Shown here: positions 1-12,240 of the stretch, piece after piece
Position numbering within the stretch: the first letter of the stretch is position 1
Layout: every line of letters begins with the position of its first letter
Origin: Zygnema cylindricum
Lineage: Eukaryota; Streptophyta; Zygnematophyceae; Zygnematales; Zygnemataceae
Direction of reading: 5' to 3'
Length of the DNA stretch: 64,000 nt
Assembly: GCA_037447655.1 (NCBI GenBank)
Contig: JBBHKE010002256.1
Coordinates: forward strand, 75,971 to 139,970
Made by a program: the position numbers and the translations under genes
The notes under the pieces: generated by a model
Database searches by the model: none
What the model was told of the DNA's origin: nothing
Seen by the model: only the letters and a program-made list of their open reading frames with translations

Positions 1-574
1 ATGGATAGGTTTTGCCAGTGATTTGTTCCCAGAGAAAGAGCTAAACGTTTGGAAGGAAAATCTTTAGAGGACTGATTCAAATACTTGTATTATGTTCTTA
101 AACCATGAGAAGGGTGGACGGAGATATTCTGTATTCTATTTTGGTTGTCAAATATTGCTAATATCATCTGGTTTACAGTTTCCAAATTGAGATTGTGTTG
201 TGCTGGTATTAAAAGGAGGTGATGCAAAAGATGTAACAGTATCCTTTATTTGCTGGATTTCCATTTCAGGGTGGATAGGATGAGGTAAGCCGAAGAAAAA
301 TCCAGTCCGGTTGTGTGTGTGAGAGGATCCTGTGGCGGTAGGTTGAGGCGTGGGTGTAACTACATTCGTGCAACTTAATGTCGTTCCTGTATTCTCTAAA
401 GTTGTGGCAATGGTAGTCTTTAAGAAATGGAAAAAAGCAGGGATGAACTTAAGATGTCCGTACATAAATGCAAATTGCTAGATTGTCGGTTGTCACAAGT
501 TGGTCTGGTATCAGGTCTATATTGGTGAAACATATATAGCTGAAAGCTCAAAGGTTCAGGAGTGTTTTCTGCAG
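1..574. other. Upstream intron sequence of the bromodomain gene
   Basis: No convincing exon is seen here. The stretch ends in a good 3' splice site (pyrimidine run then TGTTTTCTGCAG, 574), so at least its right part is intron of the gene that continues at 575. The exons expected to encode the bromodomain itself must lie left of the window. A 105-codon open frame on the minus strand at 148-465 has no recognisable content and is treated as chance. Confidence 0.6.
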
Positions 575-2580
575 GAGAATCTGGAGTACCAATGCGTCCC
601 TCGAAGCCAATCACAAATCGTCGTATGACCTATCAACCCCGCCTGTGGACTGACGGTTATGGGCCTCCATTGGCAGCCCCAGGTGGTGAATCTCGTCTTC
701 TTGTGGCGGTAAGATGGTTTTCTTGTTGAAAGTTCCAAATCTGTTGTATTTTCACTTAAGTATTTTTCTCAAAGCTGCATTTTTGGATGAGGTGGTTCCT
801 CTCACTGTTTTTATGAAGCAGGGAATGTTTGGTGATTGAATCATAATTACCAATTTGATGGTTTTTTTCAAAAATTGTTTCCGTGTATTTTAAATTACCT
901 CATGGGAAGTTGAGGTGTAGTTATCACCAAATTGGCGTTTGATGAATCATGTGATGGAAATCTAACCTAATGTCCACTTTTGCTAAAAACAGTGTTAAAC
1001 AGTGACAAGAAATTTAGGTGTATGGTTTGGCTATTAAAACTGAAAAACGAGTCTTGATTGTTTGAATACAGACTGGTTCCCAGCCTCGGTTTTCATATGC
1101 TCAAAGTTTAGCTCGATTTGCCGCCAAACTTGGAAAAGTAGGTTGGGCAATGGCAGAAGAGAAGATAAGAATGGTTTTGGGACCAGACATACCTTTTGGG
1201 CGAGGATGGGTGGAACAACAAGATGGGTCAGTAGGCGTAAAAGGTGTACTTGAGAAGACTACGGTTTCTCCTGCTGCTCCAACCTCAAAAGTTAATCTGT
1301 CATTTGAAACTCCATCGAAACATTTAACACGAGAAACTCAATCCCTTCCAAAAGTAGTCGAAACTGCTGTGACAGAGGCTACACGGATGCTCCAATCTAG
1401 AAATTCCTCTGGAAGTTATGGACCAAATACACAAACGACTACACAGTTCTCTGTCTTGATACCTGCTACACCAGTTTCTATAAACATTAACAAAGCACCC
1501 TCACCGATGCCTCAAGCCTCATCTCTCTCTGTCCATACTTTCCCATCCCACCAGCAGCACACTGTAGGCTCAGCTATGACGTTTCCTTCCCGTGCTTCTG
1601 ACCTTGAAGAGAGACGGCTATCTCTTCCTTCCTCTCTTCCTCCATCCTTTCCTTCATCTCATCCGTCATCTCTTCCTTCATCTCTTCCTTCATCTCTTCC
1701 TTCGTCCCTTCCTTCAGCTATTCCTCTTTCTCTTCCTCCATCTTTTTCTCCCGTAGTCTCTGCTTCTCCCTCGCCTTCTCCCAGTGTGACTCTGGGTGAT
1801 AGAGGAAGAATGGTAGGAGGAATACCGTCTATCAGTCAGGGGCCACGGTGGAGTATGAGCTCTTCATTGGGAAACTCGCAACTTTCTGTTCCGTTTCAGG
1901 GAAGAAGTGGGTCCTCTTCTCAACAACAGTTAAATGTTTCACGCAGTTTACACTCGGGTAATAGTAACGGGGCAACACAAAGCGGCAATTCCATGGGAAG
2001 ATCTGTAAGCTCAATGGGAATAGCTCAGACGTCCAAAGGAGGGTGGCCACCTTTAGAAGGAAACATTCAAACTGGTAAGCAATCCAGTGAAAAAGAGAAG
2101 TGGGTAAAGGATGGAAGGTACATAATGGATACATCCCTTCAAGAACAACAGAGAGCCACAGTAGGGCATCCTCAAGCACAACAACCAAGGAAAGTTGTGT
2201 TTCAGGAGGGCTTATTGGAGAGTCAGGGAAGTCATGTAGGAGGAGGAGGACCTCGACATGGGTCGGTTTCCTCGTCCCACGGTAGTCTGGGATTTCCGGC
2301 GACTCAACAGTACCCCGGGGCGGTTGGTCAAATGGCAAATAAAGGGTCTCTAAGAAAGCTAGATGCTGGACACAACCATTTGAATCTTTCAAATGGGCAG
2401 TCACAACCACCTGCAAATTTTGACCGGAAACTCGATCTGAATTTGGGGCTTGGTAGTACAGCCGTTGATCAGGGGACCCAGGGGATGCATTTAGGGCACT
2501 ATGGATACCGTATTCAAATCGATTCTTCTGGAGGTGGTGCGAATGGAGGGAGAGGCGGCGGTGAAGGTGGTAGAGGTTGA
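575..2580 (+). CDS. C-terminal part of a plant-type bromodomain protein (5' end outside window)
   Basis: Two exons, 575-708 and 1072-2580, joined in frame (intron 709-1071, GTAAGA..ACAG); stop TGA at 2578. The first exon continues a split codon from outside the window. Residues around the junction contain YAQSLARFAAKLG, then EEKIRMVL and PFGRGWV. From memory these match the conserved block C-terminal to the bromodomain in plant nuclear bromodomain proteins (YARSLARFAA..LG, LPPG..FGPGWVGE). The bromodomain is not in the window. The rest is low-complexity: Ser/Gln-rich sequence, a SLPSS repeat run at about 1615-1745, an EAR-like repression motif LDLNLGL at 2431-2451, and a Gly-rich tail. Plant relatives also end in an LxLxL motif (PDLALQL), so a chromatin-reading co-repressor is plausible. 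The role is inferred; the family call is fairly firm. Confidence 0.75.
1615..1750 (+). repeat. In-frame Ser/Pro/Leu minisatellite in the bromodomain-family gene
   Basis: The coding strand repeats TCTTCCTTCA-like 12 bp units, giving tandem SLPS/SLPP tetrapeptides inside the last exon. Multiples of three bases keep the frame open. It is probably a length-variable disordered linker. Confidence 0.8.
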
Positions 2581-3440
2581 TTACACGCTAACTTTCTATA
2601 TATATAAAAAAAAAAGTTTTGCGAGTTACGAGTTGCGAGGCGAGAATTTTCATGTTGCGAGTTTTTTGCAACAGTTTGGGCACCGAAGTCATCGTTTTCA
2701 TGATTGTCTTATATAACTAGATGCATCTGTATAGGCTTCCCAATTTTCTTTTGTATAACAGAGAAGGTTTGTCGAGTATGAGGTACTATGCCTTTGCTTG
2801 TCAGAATAACGCCCTTATTGGCCTCTCATGGCTTCTAGTGTCCTTGTAGATGCTGTACACAACCCAGACTGAATGCTATTTTGTTCATTTCATCTCAAAG
2901 ATACATTTTTTTACAAAATTATGATGCCTAAATGTTCGAATCTGGCCCATTTACCCAAGGACCTGTGCTACAAAACGTAAACAGTCTCTCAATGTGGATC
3001 AAAATGTGTTTTTGCTTTATTATGAGAAAGGCGTTTAAGTTTAATTCAGTTGTGGTGAGTATATTTATTCCGCATTCACAGTTCTTGAAATGAAACAATC
3101 CTGTGGAAACAACAGAATAGTCCTTAAGGTCTTCAGTAGTGTATCTGTTGTTATCATATTTTCAATGCCTCTAGGGATGCAAGTTTAGACGACTCTGTTC
3201 GGCTTTAAAAGTGTCAAACAAACTAGCAGGGCTTGTAGCAAACATGTCATCTGTGCACACGAGGTGGTACAAAATGCATATCAAAGTAATTTTGACTCCA
3301 TGAGCCTATCAAAGCAAAGTTAGAAAGTATGGACTAAGGTACCACAAGCAAAAAAACACTCAATACTATGTCATAATACTAAGTCTAAAACCGCTCCCCC
3401 TTGTAGATGAGCAACCAATATTAAGGGAGCAGACCTCTGT
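2581..3440. other. 3' UTR and intergenic sequence
   Basis: Begins right after the stop codon of the bromodomain-family gene with an AT-rich stretch containing TATATATATAAAAAAAAAA at about 2598. No open frame with recognisable content on either strand. It ends where the minus-strand retrotransposon debris begins. Confidence 0.5.
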
Positions 3441-3853
3441 TGCGAGAAGTTAGTCTTCCTGGGGATTTTCACCAAGAACCACGGGAACAAAATCGAAAGA
3501 TTGAGAGAAACACGGTGGATCAACCACAAGGTATTTTTCCTGTTTTGACCTCAAGTAAAGAAAACAATGAAGTGAATCAGACTTCCATGAGAAAAAATTA
3601 AGAAGCATAACCGGCCCTTCGACCATTGACAGTAAATAATGGGGGGCGACTTCATTAAAAAGCGCGATGGTAAACCATCTGAGACCATAGGAACAAAATG
3701 AAGTAGCATTTCTAAAACTGAAAGAACCACATGAGAAGGGAATAAACAAAAAGGAAAATCAAGGCAAAACCGACGAAAATACGAAAGGATGGCAAGGAAA
3801 TCGAAAATACCCAAAAAAGCAAAACCCAGCAAGCAAAACATCAAAGGAAAAAT

Positions 3854-5969
3854 CTAACACGTAAGAAAAAACAAAAAAAAAAAAACCCCAACATAAGTAA
3901 AAAAAACTACCGAAAGCAACCACGTAGGTCCCCGAATCCCGGAGGAGCACGAGGAGGAAGTTCCGGAACACGCCGTCGATCCATAACGGTAATAGACGAT
4001 CGAAGTAATATAGAAGCCAACACCCGTTGTAGGGCCACGGAAAAACGTTGACGAAAAAAAGAAAGTAAGGACTGAAACAGAAGGGCTCCCAAGTCCCCGC
4101 CACTCAAACGAGCGCCGACCACAAGTACGGAAAAACTCATCCAAAGCCACACCCAAACAACCAAATATCTCGACCGCCATCGGAATGAAGCCATCCATAG
4201 CATCGCGATGGGCAAAATCACGCTCCTTCCTTTTAGCCGCGTCACGGGCGGCCACTCCCACATGCCGAGCCGCTTGGTTGACGACTGTAGTTGAGGTAGG
4301 GTTTGCCACAACAATATCACCAAATGTACGACGCGCACCATCAAGTAATACAAGATCGATCCGACGCGAAGGAATAATGTGAGAGACCTCCCGGCGAACA
4401 GAAAATCCCCCCTCAGAAGCGATAGTAGCAAAGGTGTCTCGAATCGTGTCGTGCGCCTGAATTAACTCGCCCCCGTGGGAGCAACGAAGCAAATGGACCC
4501 CGTCAGGCTCAAGAACGTGGCCACAGGAGCAAACAAGTGAGCCAAGCAAAGGTGGGTGAGGGAGGCCAAGCCGGAACCTAAGGGTCGTCGTGAACTGAGC
4601 CGAGGAGAAACGAAGAGTGGATAAGATAGGGACAACCAATAGCCAAGCTCTAGAGCCAGGTCCGCCACAAGACACGAAGCGTGCACGCGAAGAATTGGAA
4701 GGAAGCGCCTCAAGAAGCTGGGATTTAATAGCGGCGACAACCCGATCAGAAAATGGATTCTTGAACACGCGCAACTGATGTCGTAACAAGAGTGGAAAAC
4801 ATCCGCATGTCCTCGATAGCCGACGGATTAAGAGAACGTGATGCATCCAAAAGGGACCGTTGGAAGGCGAGCTCACCATCTGAAACACGGGGAACCACGG
4901 CCGCAAGAATAGGAGTGTCCCCAGCCACAAAACGAGAGACGATAGTGGAAGCAACAAGGCACCAACTTCCCAAATAGGCGGCAGGAGCAACACGCGCCGT
5001 CGAGAGTAAACCCAAACCGTCGGCCGAGACTCGAAGAGAGGCTTGGATGCGTGCCGCTGGCCTAGACTCGCGATCAAAAGCTCCACAGCCCAACATAGTG
5101 TGGAGGACATCCATAAGACGATCATCGAATGCGGAAAGTGAGGACACAAAGGATGGGGTGGGAGGGGAAGTGCGAGTAAGGTAGGAGGGTCGGGCCGGGA
5201 AAGAGCGTGTCAGAATAGCAAAGGCCACCAGGGGATCAGAAAGGTGAGGAAGGTCGTCCACGTGGGACAAATTTGTCTGAAGAGCAGAATCGAGGAATTT
5301 CGTGACGTAGGGATCGGAACCAAGCGGGCAACCGAACACCCGAATGCCTTCGGTAGGAGGAGGAGTCAGAAAACCCGAAGGGGGAGTGAAAGAAAGAGGA
5401 ATAGGACGTGGGGACCAAACAACACACTTTGATGGCCGGACCGAAAGATTGAGTTCGGCCAAGCGAGCCTTGAAATAGTTATAGACCGGTATAACTTGGT
5501 CCGAAGGACCAATAATGTGTGTGTCATCCGCAACAGAACGGAAGAGGCAAGAAGGGTAAGCAGCTGCTGAAGCTCGGAGGGCGTGGTAATGGGCTAGGGC
5601 AAACAAAGGGCCCCCAAGAGGATCGCCTTGACGGGTGCCAGTCGTGGAGGAAAGTGGGACCAAACAATCATCCATGGAGAAGGAGAGGCTACTGCTCACA
5701 GAATAAAAGGCCCTCACAAAAGGAAATATCTGGGCAATCGGGGAAGGTGCGGCCATAAGCTCTACAAAAATGGCATTTCAATCCACTGTATTAAAGGCAT
5801 TAGAAACATCCACCTGGAGGACTAACCAATCCGGATGGGCATCTAGCAAAGCTCGGATCCCATGGACCACGACCTCACAACCCCCCCTGGTTGCAACTCC
5901 GAACTGATGAGGGGAGAAATAATCATGGAAAGCGGGCTGGAGCTGAATGCAGATTGCACGGGCCACCAA
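3854..5969 (-). pseudogene. Decayed non-LTR retrotransposon: reverse transcriptase plus restriction-like endonuclease
   Basis: Read from 5969 down, the minus strand encodes a reverse transcriptase: a FGVATRGGCE segment, VDVSNAFNTVD (catalytic motif A), GTRQGDPLGGPLFALAH (motif B) and SVADDTHI (motif C, xADD form). An in-frame TGA at 5778-5780 interrupts it directly after NTVD. A frameshift near 4750-4770 moves the frame into the C-terminal part. There a zinc-knuckle-like CSCG...HLLRC precedes RRIDLVLLDG and FGDIVVANP, the layout of a C-terminal PD-(D/E)XK endonuclease as in R2-like elements. An apurinic-type endonuclease is not seen. The 5' region is missing (truncated near 5970). The element is dead; the family (R2/Utopia/Dualen-like) is not resolved. 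Two short related fragments lie at 30.1 and 42.7 kb. Confidence 0.85.
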
Positions 5970-6198
5970 TCAGTACAATAAGGTATTACATGCATATTGT
6001 GACCGACGAGATTGGAATGCCATCAAGTGGTAAGGAATATGTCAGCGCACTTAAATTTCCCCACATACTCTTTGGTCATAGCTTGTGCACTACGGTTCCT
6101 CATTTTAGAGCCCATAGCTATAGAGCACATGGTTTCAAAGAACCATGTATGGACCTGGCAGTGACAAAATTTCAAAAATCTTGGGCGGTGTCAATTTT

Positions 6199-6336
6199 TA
6201 GAGGGAGAGGGAGGGGGAGGGGGAGGGGGAGGGGGAGAGGGAAGGGGGGAGGGAGAGGGAGAAGGAGAGAGAGAGAGGGGGGGGGGGAGAGAGAGAGAGA
6301 GAGAGAGAGAGGGGGAGAGAGAGAGAGAGCGCCACA
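6199..6336. repeat. Polypurine (GGGAGA)n/(GA)n tract
   Basis: About 138 bp of almost pure G and A on the plus strand, first GGGAGG-type then GA dinucleotides. The long Ser/Leu/Pro-rich and Arg/Gly-rich open frames across it are artefacts of the composition. Confidence 0.95.
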
Positions 6337-6760
6337 CTCCCATTATCAAAGTTTGCAGCCACCTTTTTTTCGTTTTGTTTTGAAATTTCAGATAGTACAT
6401 TATAATGCACTATATACGAGTCATTAACTACCTCGGCTAATACATATGTTGTATTCAGACTTTGCCTTCGAAGATTCTTTGTAGATTTTCAGCATCAAAT
6501 ATTAACTTACATGGTACCAATCAGAATGAGCCATGCAAGTAAAAACTGGTTTACTCACGCGACCTAATGTATGACACGACATTATGACACACAGCAATCA
6601 CTAAACGTACCCGTACATTTATTGAAACTGCTAATGGAAGTTGGACCTTACTCTAAAGTAGGATGGCATTCCATCAAGAAATTTTGTGATCATACGGCCA
6701 ACTTTACGGGTTGTTATAATTTAGACGATGTTCCATTGCGTAGAGCCAGTAAACTTGGGT
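6337..6760. repeat. Dispersed repeat B, copy 1
   Basis: Alignable by eye with 13,140-13,750. Shared anchors are TCAAAGTTTG, TTTTGAAATTT, TACGAGTC, a segment TTCAGACTTTGC/TTCAGACATTGC, and AATGAGCC followed by TGGTTTACT and ACGCGACCTAATG. No coding content. It directly follows the GA tract, which may have grown at the repeat's edge. Confidence 0.7.
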
Positions 6761-7300
6761 TCTAAATTGAGTGGCACCATGTAAATTACGATCCGGTATT
6801 GAATATCCTTCAAGATTTTTCACACCGACCAATTTTAACTTTAAATCTTTATTTGAGCACCATGTACCTGCGTACCAATTCATCATATGACAGAAATTGA
6901 CAGAAGTTGCGTACCAAGTCATATGACAAAAGTTTTGTACTCTTTGCAGACCCCAACTCATTTTTTAGGGTTATTGAGCGTTGCCGGAAATAGCGTGACG
7001 AAGGAGCATTACGCGATTACTTTTATATTTTAGGTCGCATTTTGGAAGGTACGTATCATGTGCAAATTTCGGGAATTTTGTTGGTTGTCCATCGTGACAC
7101 ATAGCTAAATAATCCAACGTGTTGCGACTCTTTTTTTTATTCGTAGTTGACAACCCACCTTATTTCAGTGTTGGCATGACGTACGATGTGTCGTTTTATC
7201 AATACCAGTACAATAACGTATAGCATCGCACTTTTAATTTTGGCACGTGCGATCTCGTCACATCACGCCACGTTGTCGTGTTCTCAACATCCGTAAACTA
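6761..7300. other. Intergenic, no gene seen
   Basis: AT-rich sequence without a credible open frame. A CAGTGTTGGCATGACGTACG segment near 7166 resembles one at about 7949, so the TIR element at 7301-7941 sits between two related short segments. Confidence 0.4.
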
Positions 7301-7941
7301 CACAGCGAATCGTAATTAGAGTAAATAACGCTAATTCGGTCGCCCTAAATTTCGACTCTATCACGTTAAATAGAGTAAATGATTCGAATTTTTTCATTAT
7401 ACTATTTAAGGTAAAGTTTAATTAGCGTAGAAAATCCTAATATAGGTTCGTTTTAAATAGTGTGGAGTACGGACAATGTCTGACTGTGCAAAATTGTACT
7501 TTTATAAGTAAAAAGGTACAAATAATAATTTAATAGAATTGCGATCGCATGTGAAATTGCATTAAACAAAAAAATTAAATCGCATCGAAAAAAACCTGTT
7601 CGCATAGCTCCGTCCGTCGACAACATTCTCGCCCGTGTGAACATTACATGAATTTACATGTGAAAATCTTATAGTTAAACGATAACAGTATGAGTTGAGA
7701 CAAATAGTACTAACGTCATAATGACGTCAAAATATACGGGCTGACGGTTTTCGTATAAGTAATTTAGTGTTCCTAATTACAACACGGATAATTATTGCCG
7801 ACATAAACTAATATAGAGTACTTAAATAAAGTAGAATAAATTTCACCTGTGAAAAGGTTCTATCACAATAATTAGCGTTTATAACTCTAATTGTTTTTTT
7901 GCTATAATTTTTTCTTTACTATAATTACGATTCGCAGCGTG
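7301..7941. mobile_element. Non-autonomous TIR element, ~640 bp
   Basis: The ends are inverted repeats: the left end begins CACAGCGAATCGTAATTA, and the right end read backwards begins CACGCTGCGAATCGTAATTA. A TA precedes the left end (7299-7300); no TA directly abuts the right end. No transposase frame inside. Internal segments (CTGTTCGCA, GTCGAC...TCTCGCCC, GTACAAA) recur inside the repeats at 29.8, 36.1 and 45.6 kb, so these elements share internal modules. Confidence 0.65.
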
Positions 7942-8442
7942 ACGTAATTTCAGTGTTGGCGTCATGTACGATGTTCGTACATGGTACGCACTGTACTATC
8001 GCATTGTACATGGTAAAGAACTTGACGATGCCAAGTGGATGGTTTAATTCGAGTTTCGTTCATGTAGGGGGTTCATTAAGCGTAAAAGTTTCACATTGAT
8101 TTGGCGTTCGATCTCAATCTAATGAGCGATATGAATGAATGGACTGAATATATCATGTAGTATTAAATATTTTAATGTTTAATCTAGAATACACATTAAA
8201 TCATTAGCATTATTCAACCATTATTCGTTTAAACAGAATACTAATGGTTTTTGTTTATTTTATATTAAGGTGTGTTGCATGTCAATTTTTCATAATTTTT
8301 TTATATATACATATTATCACAAAAAAAAAAGACAAGCAAAATAAACAACCACAATACACCCTTGATCACATAACAAAAACGCAAGAAACAAATGTAAACA
8401 TAACAAAGAAAAAAAAAAAAAAACACATCAAACTTAACTAGG
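7942..8442. other. Intergenic, AT-rich
   Basis: No gene seen. Contains several A runs (8320-8420) and leads into the tandem array that follows. Confidence 0.4.
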
Positions 8443-8995
8443 ATTCAACCAACTTAGTCTGAAGGCCCAGATGGTTGGAACAACATCATTATCAGCTCGA
8501 TGGCTGAATAACACTACAAACACGTATTTTCTTTTATATTTTTTTTAGTTAGAATATGTTGATTACTTTAAGTACTTTTTTGTGTTTTCGATCAAGCACC
8601 TTAGTCGAAGACCCAGATGGTTGCATAAACATCATTATCAGCTCAAAGGCTGACTAACATTACAATCACTTATTATTTATTAATTTTCGTTGTTTATTAT
8701 AGTAGATTGATTACTTTGAGTACTTTGTTTTTTTTTTTTTTTTTTGTGATCAACCTACTTAGAGTCTTAAGACTTAGAAGGTTGCATAAACATCACTATC
8801 AGCTCGGAGGCTGACCAACATTACAAACACTTGTTTTCATTCATAATACTTGTTTGTTAGATTACATTGTTACTTTTAATATTTTATTTTCTTTGTTTTT
8901 TTGATCAACCAACTTAGTCTAAAGACCAAGAAAGTTGTTGAACACCATTATTAGCTCAAAGGCTGACGAACATTACAAACATTGGTATATACATT
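8443..8995. repeat. Four tandem units of ~150 bp
   Basis: Units start near 8443, 8590, 8737 and 8902. Each carries a block GATCAACC..CTTAGTC..AGACCCAGA..GTTG, then CATCATTATCAGCTC..GGCTGA..AACA.TACAA, followed by a T-rich tail. The units have diverged by substitutions and small indels. No coding potential. Confidence 0.85.
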
Positions 8996-9165
8996 TTTTT
9001 AAATACAACACAAATACTTTGACTACTTTGTTTCGGTGAAACTTGATTACTTTGTTTTTTCTTTATATGACCAGCATTGCAGATATTAGCTTTTTTTTTT
9101 TAATACAATACAAATACTTTGAATACTTTGAATACGTTCAATACTTTGTTTTGGTGATACTTTGA

Positions 9166-9786
9166 TTACATCATCATCATCATCATCATCTTCATCATTA
9201 TCATCATCGTCATCATCATCGTCATCCTCAACATCGTCAACATCATCATCGTCAACATCATCATCATCATCATTACATCATTATCATCATCATCATCATC
9301 ATCATTACATCATCATCATCATCATCATCGTCATCATAATCGCAACATCATCATCATCATCATCGTCATCATCATCATCATCATCATTATCATCATCATC
9401 ATCATCATTATCATTACATTATCATCATCATCATCATCAACATCATCATCGTCATCATCATCATCGTCAACATCATCATCGTCAATATCATTATCATCAT
9501 CATCATTACATCATCATTATCATCATCGTCATCATCGTCATCATCATCATCATCATCATGATCATGATGATGATGATCATCATCATCATCATTATCAACA
9601 TCATCATCATTATCAACATCATCATCATTATCATTACATCATCATCATCATCATCATCATCATTATCATTACATCATCATCATCATCATCATCATCATTA
9701 TCATCATCATTATCATCATCATTATCATCATCACTACATCATCATTACATCATCATTATCATCATCATCATTGTCAACATCATCAA
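9166..9786. repeat. (ATC)n microsatellite, ~620 bp
   Basis: Nearly continuous CAT/ATC trinucleotides, interrupted by ACATC, GTC and CATTA variants, with a strand inversion at about 9558-9577 (ATGATCATGATGATG). It produces a 221-codon open frame of Ser, His and Ile runs that I do not regard as a gene. Confidence 0.97.
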
Positions 9787-10059
9787 CCCATCTTACAGTA
9801 GGAGCAGACAATGCTCTAGAAAAATAAATAGCTAATAACTACCTTTTTTACATAAGAAAATTTAAACTCACAACCAAACAATAATAAGGAAAGAGCACGA
9901 AACAAACAATTCCCAAACCCTGTAACATGTAAGCAAAAAGAGGTTTTCGTGTCATAATGAGCTTACCTAAAATAGAACTCCCAAAAGCCGAAAAAAAACA
10001 CACTTACACCTGAATGACAAAAAATACATAATGTCAAATACAATATATATAACATATCG
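9787..10059. other. AT-rich spacer
   Basis: Unique-looking AT-rich sequence between the trinucleotide array and the AT satellite; nothing recognised. Confidence 0.4.
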
Positions 10060-12240
10060 AATAATATTTCTATCACATGTAACTGATATAGTATAAAACG
10101 TTATAAAACGTTATAATACATATTTAACATAAGTAATATTTGTAATATATACAATAATGCACGTTATTATTTGTTTAATATATTTGAAGTAGGAGTTATA
10201 TTATAAACAATGTATATAATAATAGTTGAAGTATAATATATGAAACTATTGTAATAACTACTGCTATAGTTGTAATAATAATTATAATAAACATAATGTA
10301 ATGGTTAGATATAATTGAAATAAACATAATGAAATGGTTAGATCTAATAGTAGATACAATTGTTATAATATGTATAATATAACAGTTAATTTTAACTGTT
10401 AAGATAAATATAATGTAAACTGTTATAAAAATATGATGTAATAGTTAGTTAACACTAATAATTAACACATTATAACAGTTAGATATAAATGTTAAAATAT
10501 ATATAATAAAATAGTTAGTTCTCACTATAAAAATTAACACATTATGATAGTTAGACTATATATAATGTATAACTGGTTAAAACTCTAATAACATAACAAT
10601 TAGATTAAACCTGCTATAATATGTGTAGTATAGCAGTTAGATATAACTGTTTAGATATAAATGTTATAATGACTGTTTAGATATAAATGTTATAATGTAT
10701 ATCATGTCACAATTAGTTAACATTGTAATAATTATCATATTATCACAGTTAGATATTAAAGTTGTAATATATACAAAATAACAATTAGATATAATTGTTA
10801 GTTATGTAATTGTTTATTATAGTGTAATAATTAACATAGTAAAACAGTTAGATATAATTGTTATAATTAATAAAATATAACATCTAGATATAGTTGTTAT
10901 GCTTAGCATAATACAACATCTACAAATAACAACTGTTATAATAAATATAATATAACACTTACAACTAGCTGTCATATGTGGTATAATATAACAGTTAGAT
11001 ATAGTTGTTATAATTTATAAAATATAACAGCTAGAATAACTTTTACAATATATATAACGTAAAAACTATAACTAGCTGTTAAATTTAGTAAAATATTACA
11101 GCCAGATATAGTTGTTATGCTTACTACACTGCAACAGCTACATGTAACAACTGTCATAATAAATTAAATATAACACTTACAACTACACCGCCAATCGCTA
11201 GTAGCGTATTGAACGCTAATTCGCTCCCTGCTTTTTTTTTTCAAATTCTCAAATAGAATTATCCATACTAATTAAAAAAAGCCCTAATTCCTAATTAGAG
11301 TATACGATTTCTTCGAAAATTTCCAAATTCCCAATTAGCGTTAATAACTGTAATTATTCCTATACGCTAAAAAAACAACTACGCTAATAGCGATTGGCAG
11401 TGTAGCTGTCATATTCGGTATAATGTAACAATTAGATATAGCTGTTATAATTTATAAAATATAACATGTAGATATAGTTGTTATAATTACCATAATCTAA
11501 CAGATAAATATAATTGTTTAGTTAACAAAATATAACAATTAGAATAAATATAACATAAAAACTATAAGTAGATGTTAAATTTAGTATAATATTACAGCCA
11601 GATATAGTTGTTATGCTTACTATAATGCAACAGATACATACAACAACTGTCACAATAAATAAAATATAACACTTACAACTAGCTGTCATGTTCGGTATAA
11701 TGTAACAGTTAGATATAGCTGTTATAATTTATAAAATATAACAGGTAGATATAGTTGTTATAATAAATATGAAATAACAGTTACATGTAACTGTTATAAT
11801 TAGTATAATAAAACAATTATAAGCAGTTGTTATGAATAATGTGATATAATAGTTAGATACATCCTTAATAATCAATAAAATCAAAACAATTATGACTAGC
11901 TGTTATAATTAGCATAACATAACAGTTAGATATAGCTGTCATAATATGTAAAATATAACAGGTAGATATAACTGCATATTTATCTACTACAAATGTATAT
12001 TTATCTACTTGTTAATAAATATGATATAACAGTTAGATATAACTGTTATAATTAGAATAATAAAACAATTTTAACTAGCTGTTATAAATAATGTAGTATA
12101 ACAGCTAAATATAACCGTTATAATCAATATATTAAAACAGTTATAACCAGTTGTTATAATTTGTATATATAACAGTTATAACTAGCCCTTACAATATGTA
12201 TTATACTACAGTGAGATAAAATTGCTAAAATAAATATAAT
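10060..12240. repeat. Palindrome-rich AT satellite
   Basis: About 2.1 kb of degenerate units built around AACAGTTAGATATAACTGTT, often followed by ATAAT and AAATATAACA. The core is close to its own reverse complement, so each unit could fold into a hairpin. Variants such as ACAACTAGCTGTCATATTCG recur at about 10,950, 11,405 and 11,677. Period is irregular (roughly 45-60 bp). No coding potential. A MITE interrupts it at 11,186-11,402. Confidence 0.8.
11186..11402. mobile_element. MITE with TA target duplication (copy 1, inside satellite)
   Basis: The 217 bp element starts CACCGCCAATCGCTAGTAGC and ends in the inverted form (GCGATTGGCAGTG); the 22 bp ends differ at two positions. TA flanks both sides (11,184-11,185 and 11,403-11,404). 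A neighbouring satellite unit at about 11,671-11,690 shows the same flanks with a single TA, i.e. an empty site. No coding capacity. TA duplication suggests mobilisation by a Tc1/mariner- or pogo-type transposase. A near relative lies at 63,028-63,241. Confidence 0.9.

Noticed and set aside
148-465. 105-codon minus-strand open frame
   Set aside because: No motif, no splice context, and it lies antisense in the probable intron of the bromodomain-family gene.
1832-2416. 194-codon minus-strand open frame
   Set aside because: Antisense shadow of the last exon of the bromodomain-family gene.
9162-9827. 221-codon open frame rich in Ser, His and Ile
   Set aside because: Pure trinucleotide repeat; all three frames stay open through composition.
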